Assembly: GCA_030670615.1 (NCBI GenBank)
Contig: DAOVBJ010000002.1
Location: 1 to 19,179 of the forward strand
Direction: 5' to 3'
DNA from: Candidatus Bathyarchaeota archaeon
GTDB taxonomy: Archaea > Thermoproteota > Bathyarchaeia > RBG-16-48-13 > GCA-020355125
Length of the DNA stretch: 19,179 bases
Part shown: positions 15,736-19,179 of the stretch, piece after piece
How positions within the stretch are numbered: the first letter of the stretch is position 1
Layout: each line of letters begins with the position of its first letter
Position numbers and translations under genes: made by a program
Notes under the pieces: generated by a model
Databases searched by the model: none
The model's input: the letters and a program-made list of their open reading frames with translations, nothing else
What the model was told of the DNA's origin: nothing

Positions 15736-16563
15736 ATGTTTAAACTATCGTTTCTAAAAATTGGAGCGATTGCCTCTTCTATTCTTATGGAATACCTCTT
15801 TGATGAGCTGGGTAACAGAGAGGATTTCGACGTAAGGGTTTTCGCGACAGGCTGTAAGATGGGCAAATCTGAAGCCCTTGAACTTGCTAAGGTTTCTGCG
15901 ATTCTGCCGACCGACCTCTTTATCATCATCTCTCCAAACGCGGCTATGGAAGGGCCGACGACTCTAAGGGAGTCTGTTAACAAATTCAGGAAACCAATCA
16001 TTATAGTGTCCGACTCCCCTCAGAAAAAATTAATCGAGGAGCTAAATTCATCGTCTTTCGGTTATATCTTGGTTACAGCGGACTCCATGATAGGTGCCAG
16101 ACAGCTCTTTCTCGATCCCGTAGAGTTGGCGCTTTTCAACAGTGATGTTCTGCGGGTTCTTGCGGTTACAGGAGTGCTTCGTCTCATACAAGCCGAGATT
16201 GACCGGGTGATACTGCAGATTAAAGAGGGTGAAGATTATGAACTCCCGAGAATTGTTGTGGATAAGGAGACAGCCCTCAGACATAGTGGCCTCAGTAATC
16301 CCTATGCGAAAGCCAAGGCGTTAGCCAGTTTCGAGACGGCTATGCGGGTTGCAGGCTTAAGCAGAGAGGGAACGTGGCGCGTTAAAGAGAGAGACAGGTA
16401 TCTAACAATTCTCGCATCTTCCCACGAACTTATGAGGCAAGCTGCCCTCCTAGCTGATAGGGCTAGAGAAATAGAGAAGGCAAATGACACCGTCCTCAGA
16501 ACACCCCACTTGAAGAATGGTTCGACTAAACGAAAAGTAAAACTCATGGATACCTTGTCATAA
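15736..16563 (+). CDS. mtd: F420-dependent methylene-tetrahydropterin dehydrogenase
   Basis: Mtd oxidises methylene-H4MPT to methenyl-H4MPT with coenzyme F420 and is an archaeal enzyme. The family is clear from the N-terminus (FLKIGAIASS, then LFDELGNREDFDVRV, where methanogens have K-C-G-N-I), FATGCKMG, LFIIISPNAAMEGPTTLRE and PIIIVSDSP. The C-terminus is almost canonical: LSNPYAKAKALASFETA, then the helix with ASSHELMRQAALLADRAREIE, then KANDTVLRTPH. The length is 275 residues from ATG 15736, which aligns with methanogen Mtd; ATG 15712 would add eight residues. Its neighbours are folate genes (gcvT before, fhs and folD after), so the carrier may be folate rather than H4MPT. It is 56 bases upstream of fhs, probably in one operon. 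Confidence 0.92.
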   Translation: MFKLSFLKIGAIASSILMEYLFDELGNREDFDVRVFATGCKMGKSEALELAKVSAILPTDLFIIISPNAAMEGPTTLRESVNKFRKPIIIVSDSPQKKLIEELNSSSFGYILVTADSMIGARQLFLDPVELALFNSDVLRVLAVTGVLRLIQAEIDRVILQIKEGEDYELPRIVVDKETALRHSGLSNPYAKAKALASFETAMRVAGLSREGTWRVKERDRYLTILASSHELMRQAALLADRAREIEKANDTVLRTPHLKNGSTKRKVKLMDTLS

Positions 16564-16619
16564 AAATATGAAAAAATACGATGTATACGCTCAATAAATA
16601 ATAAGGGGAAGGCTAAATA

Positions 16620-18290
16620 ATGAAAACCGATATTGAGATAGTTCAAGAAGCAAAAATGCGACCTATCGTGGATGTGGCCAAGGATTTAGGCATATCTGAA
16701 GATGAAGTGGAACTCTATGGGAAGTATATCGGAAAAATCTCACTAGATTTGTACGAACGGTTGAAAGAGAAGGAGGATGGGAAGCTAATAGTTGTGACTG
16801 CTATTACACCAACTTCGCTTGGAGAAGGAAAGACGACGATGTCCATAGGACTTGGGGAGGCCTTATCAAAATTAGGTAAGAACGCTATTGTTTGCTTGAG
16901 GCAGCCTTCTCTGGGCCCTGTATTTGGGGTTAAAGGTGGAGCCGCAGGCGGTGGATACGCTCAAGTTATGCCTATGGTAGACATTAACACAGGTTTTACG
17001 GGTGACTTTGATCAGGTTGAGCGGACCCATAACCTTCTCATCGCCCTTCTTGAAAATCACCTTTATAGAGGGAACAGGCTCGGCATAGACGTTAATCAGA
17101 TCACCTGGAAGTATGTAATGGACATGAATGAGCGGTCTCTCAGGAACATTGTCGTTGGCTTGGGCGGAAAAGAGGGCGGTGTGCCCCGAGAATCCGGCTT
17201 CGATATTACCGCAGCCTCGGAGATTATGGCCATCCACGCGTTATCCACAAGCTTGATGGACTTAAAGGAGCGAGTGGGCAGGATAGTCATAGCTTACACA
17301 ACGGAAGGAAAGGCGGTCAGAGCATCAGACTTGAATGCTCAAGGAGCGATGGCTCTACTTCTTCGCAAGGCCATCAAACCAAACCTGATACAGACTCTGG
17401 AAGGATCCCCAACCATAATGCATGGAGGGCCCTTCGCTAACATTGCTCACGGCTGTCCCAGCCTCATAGGCATAAAACTAGCTCTAAAGTTAGGGGAATA
17501 TGTAGTCGCTGAACCGGGATTTGGCGCTGATTTAGGTGCTGAAAAGTTCTTTCATATCGCTTGTCACTATGGCGGGCTTAAGCCTGACGTAGCTGTTCTT
17601 GTGGTCACGATTCGAGCTTTGAAGAGGCATGGGGGTATAAGGTTTAGACAGCTCGAAATAGAAAACGTGAAGGCTGTTGAAAAGGGCCTAGTTAACATGG
17701 AAAAACATATTGAAAACCTCAGGAAGTTTGGTGTACCCGTCGTCGTGTGCATAAATGTGTTTCCAAAAGATAGCCAAGCTGAAATAGACATGGTCGCCTC
17801 TCGATGTCGTGACCTAGGCGTTCCTGCATCGGAGACATACGTCGTTGTAAAAGGTGGTGAGGGAGGCTTGGACTTGGCGAGAAAAGTAGTAGAAACTATT
17901 GAAAGAGGAGACTCGAAGTTTCACCCCCTTTATGATGTAAATCAACCTATTCGAGATAAGATGGACTTAGTTTCGCGAGAGATATATGGTGCAAGCGGTG
18001 TAGAGTATAGCCGCGACGCTTTAAACAGCATTAAACAGATTGAAGCCCTTAATCTCCATAAGGTACCCCTCTGTGTGGCTAAGACCCAGTACTCCTTTTC
18101 TGATGTTGCGAGGTTGAAGGGAAGACCTACCGGCTTCAAGATCCATGTTCGGGACGTTAAAATTTCTAATGGAGCGGGCTTTCTCGTCATATTAGCCGGG
18201 AACATAATGACGATGCCTGGATTGGGAAGCCGTCCTGCAGCTGAACAAATGGACATTGATGAAAAAGGCAGAATTACCGGTCTTTTTTAG
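16620..18290 (+). CDS. fhs: Formate-tetrahydrofolate ligase
   Basis: A full-length 556-residue enzyme. It joins formate to tetrahydrofolate with ATP, or makes ATP in reverse. The nucleotide loop is TPTSLGEGKTT (63-73). Other landmarks are RQPSLGPVFGVKGGAAGGGY, MVDINTGFTGDFD, ITAASEIMAI, the HGGPFANIAHGCPS region, AEPGFGADLGAEKF and the C-terminal GNIMTMPGLGSRPAA. AAGGGGAAGG just before ATG 16620 is a strong ribosome site. Methanogens with only H4MPT generally lack this enzyme, so its presence points to use of folate or a folate-like carrier. The stop codon is part of the ribosome site of folD, which shows tight coupling. Confidence 0.97.
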   Translation: MKTDIEIVQEAKMRPIVDVAKDLGISEDEVELYGKYIGKISLDLYERLKEKEDGKLIVVTAITPTSLGEGKTTMSIGLGEALSKLGKNAIVCLRQPSLGPVFGVKGGAAGGGYAQVMPMVDINTGFTGDFDQVERTHNLLIALLENHLYRGNRLGIDVNQITWKYVMDMNERSLRNIVVGLGGKEGGVPRESGFDITAASEIMAIHALSTSLMDLKERVGRIVIAYTTEGKAVRASDLNAQGAMALLLRKAIKPNLIQTLEGSPTIMHGGPFANIAHGCPSLIGIKLALKLGEYVVAEPGFGADLGAEKFFHIACHYGGLKPDVAVLVVTIRALKRHGGIRFRQLEIENVKAVEKGLVNMEKHIENLRKFGVPVVVCINVFPKDSQAEIDMVASRCRDLGVPASETYVVVKGGEGGLDLARKVVETIERGDSKFHPLYDVNQPIRDKMDLVSREIYGASGVEYSRDALNSIKQIEALNLHKVPLCVAKTQYSFSDVARLKGRPTGFKIHVRDVKISNGAGFLVILAGNIMTMPGLGSRPAAEQMDIDEKGRITGLF

Positions 18291-18301
18291 GAGATAAGAC
18301 T

Positions 18302-19147
18302 TTGAAGATCTTGGATGGCCGAGCTGTAGCCAAAAAAATCAGGGGAGAACTCTCCCAAACCGTTAACGACCTTAAAGATAAACATGGTATCACTCCTGCA
18401 GTAGCCCTAGTCTTAGTCGGAGAAGACCCTGCATCAGCGTCCTATGTTACACTCAAGTCTAGAATAAGCAAAAGGGTTGGCATACACTCCAACATCTATA
18501 GGCTACCCCAAAACACGGGTGAAACGGAGATAGTACAGCTAATCCAGACTTTAAACTCAGACCAAAACACCCATGGAATAGTTATCCAGCTTCCTCTACC
18601 TGCCCATTTAGAGGAAGAAAAAATCACGACGCTTGTTTCACCCAAAAAAGATGTTGATGGCCTTCATCCTCTCAACTATGGCCGTCTTCTTCTAGGTTTA
18701 GACTGCCCAGTCTCACCAGCCGCTCAAGGAATCTTAACTTTGCTAGATCACTACCAGATAGACTTGAAAGACAAGCATGTGGTAATAGTCGGCGTTAATA
18801 AATTATTAGGCAAGCCTCTAGCGCTTTCTGTTTTGGAAAGAGGCGCAATCCTCACTCTATACGATAAAGCCAGTGAAAGCCTTGAGAATTACACGCGAAT
18901 GGCCGACGTTCTCGTCGTAGATGTTGGTGTAGCTAGCTTCATCAAAAAAGGCATGGTTAAGAAAGAATCGGTAATAATAGATTGCGGGAACAACTATGTT
19001 GATGGCAAGGTTGTGGGCGACGTAGCTTTTGAGCAAATAAAAGATATTGCTTCCTTTATTACACCCGTTCCAGGCGGGGTAGGGCCCATGCTCACTGCTA
19101 TGTTAATGTCAAACATCGTACAAGCAGCCAAAGATAAAATATCCTGA
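18302..19147 (+). CDS. folD: FolD-family protein with conserved cyclohydrolase site and altered NADP motif
   Basis: A 281-residue FolD, normal length. FolD normally does two steps: NADP-dependent methylene-THF dehydrogenase and methenyl-THF cyclohydrolase. The substrate side is intact, with Y48 and K52 in YVTLK, Q97 in VIQLPLP, D119 in KDVDG and PVPGGVGPM (255-263). The cofactor side is not. The usual G-R-S-x-I-V-G is GVNKLLG (164-170), with V165 in place of the Arg that holds the NADP 2'-phosphate. The C-H-S-x-T stretch is YDKAS, and the usual (C/T)TP-x-G is VSPAAQG. The start is TTG 18302, with AGGAG overlapping the fhs stop. It may be mainly a cyclohydrolase, or use another cofactor. Confidence 0.92.
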   Translation: MKILDGRAVAKKIRGELSQTVNDLKDKHGITPAVALVLVGEDPASASYVTLKSRISKRVGIHSNIYRLPQNTGETEIVQLIQTLNSDQNTHGIVIQLPLPAHLEEEKITTLVSPKKDVDGLHPLNYGRLLLGLDCPVSPAAQGILTLLDHYQIDLKDKHVVIVGVNKLLGKPLALSVLERGAILTLYDKASESLENYTRMADVLVVDVGVASFIKKGMVKKESVIIDCGNNYVDGKVVGDVAFEQIKDIASFITPVPGGVGPMLTAMLMSNIVQAAKDKIS

Positions 19148-19179
19148 TAGTTAAAGAGACTTCTATTTCTCCTCAACCT

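Overview
The window looks like a chromosomal stretch of an archaeon. An uncultured Thermoproteota/Bathyarchaeia-type lineage is my best guess, but this rests on gene content only. The evidence is an F420-dependent methylene-tetrahydropterin dehydrogenase (Mtd), a CofE-family ligase, TATA boxes placed about 25-30 bases before genes, frequent TTG starts, and folate-type C1 genes (Fhs, FolD, GcvT) beside Mtd. No rRNA, tRNA, CRISPR array or intact mobile element was seen.

Layout. (1) 1-3786, plus strand: a BMP/nucleoside-type ABC importer, with the tail of the binding protein, two permeases and a double-domain ATPase. (2) 3788-6126, minus strand: a TenA-like protein and, upstream of it, a threonine-synthase-fold protein with an N-terminal zinc ribbon and a C-terminal winged helix. 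Its PLP-binding lysine is replaced by isoleucine. (3) 6209-6730, plus: an ECF transporter S component whose best start is not ATG, GTG or TTG. (4) 6835-7890, minus: an AIR-synthase/HypE-like protein, divergent from (5) 7987-10911, gcvPA-gcvPB. (6) 11087-13937: a CofE-family ligase, an overlapping ECF-S-like membrane protein, then glyA. (7) 13938-14324: a gap with no intact gene. (8) 14325-19147: gcvT, mtd, fhs and folD.

How the genes work together. Most of the right two thirds handles one-carbon units on a tetrahydropterin. GcvP with GcvT (GcvH and GcvL are not here) and GlyA exchange glycine, serine and methylene-carrier. Mtd and FolD link methylene, methenyl and formyl carriers, and Fhs links formate to the formyl carrier with ATP. 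The most striking point is that FolD keeps its substrate and cyclohydrolase residues but has lost the usual NADP-binding motif, while an F420-dependent dehydrogenase lies two genes upstream. I infer a hybrid pathway: Mtd performs the dehydrogenase step with F420, and FolD acts mainly as cyclohydrolase. The CofE-family gene sits among folate genes and has a divergent motif, so it may act on folate rather than on F420.

Base composition becomes visibly more AT-rich from about the middle of gcvT to the right end.
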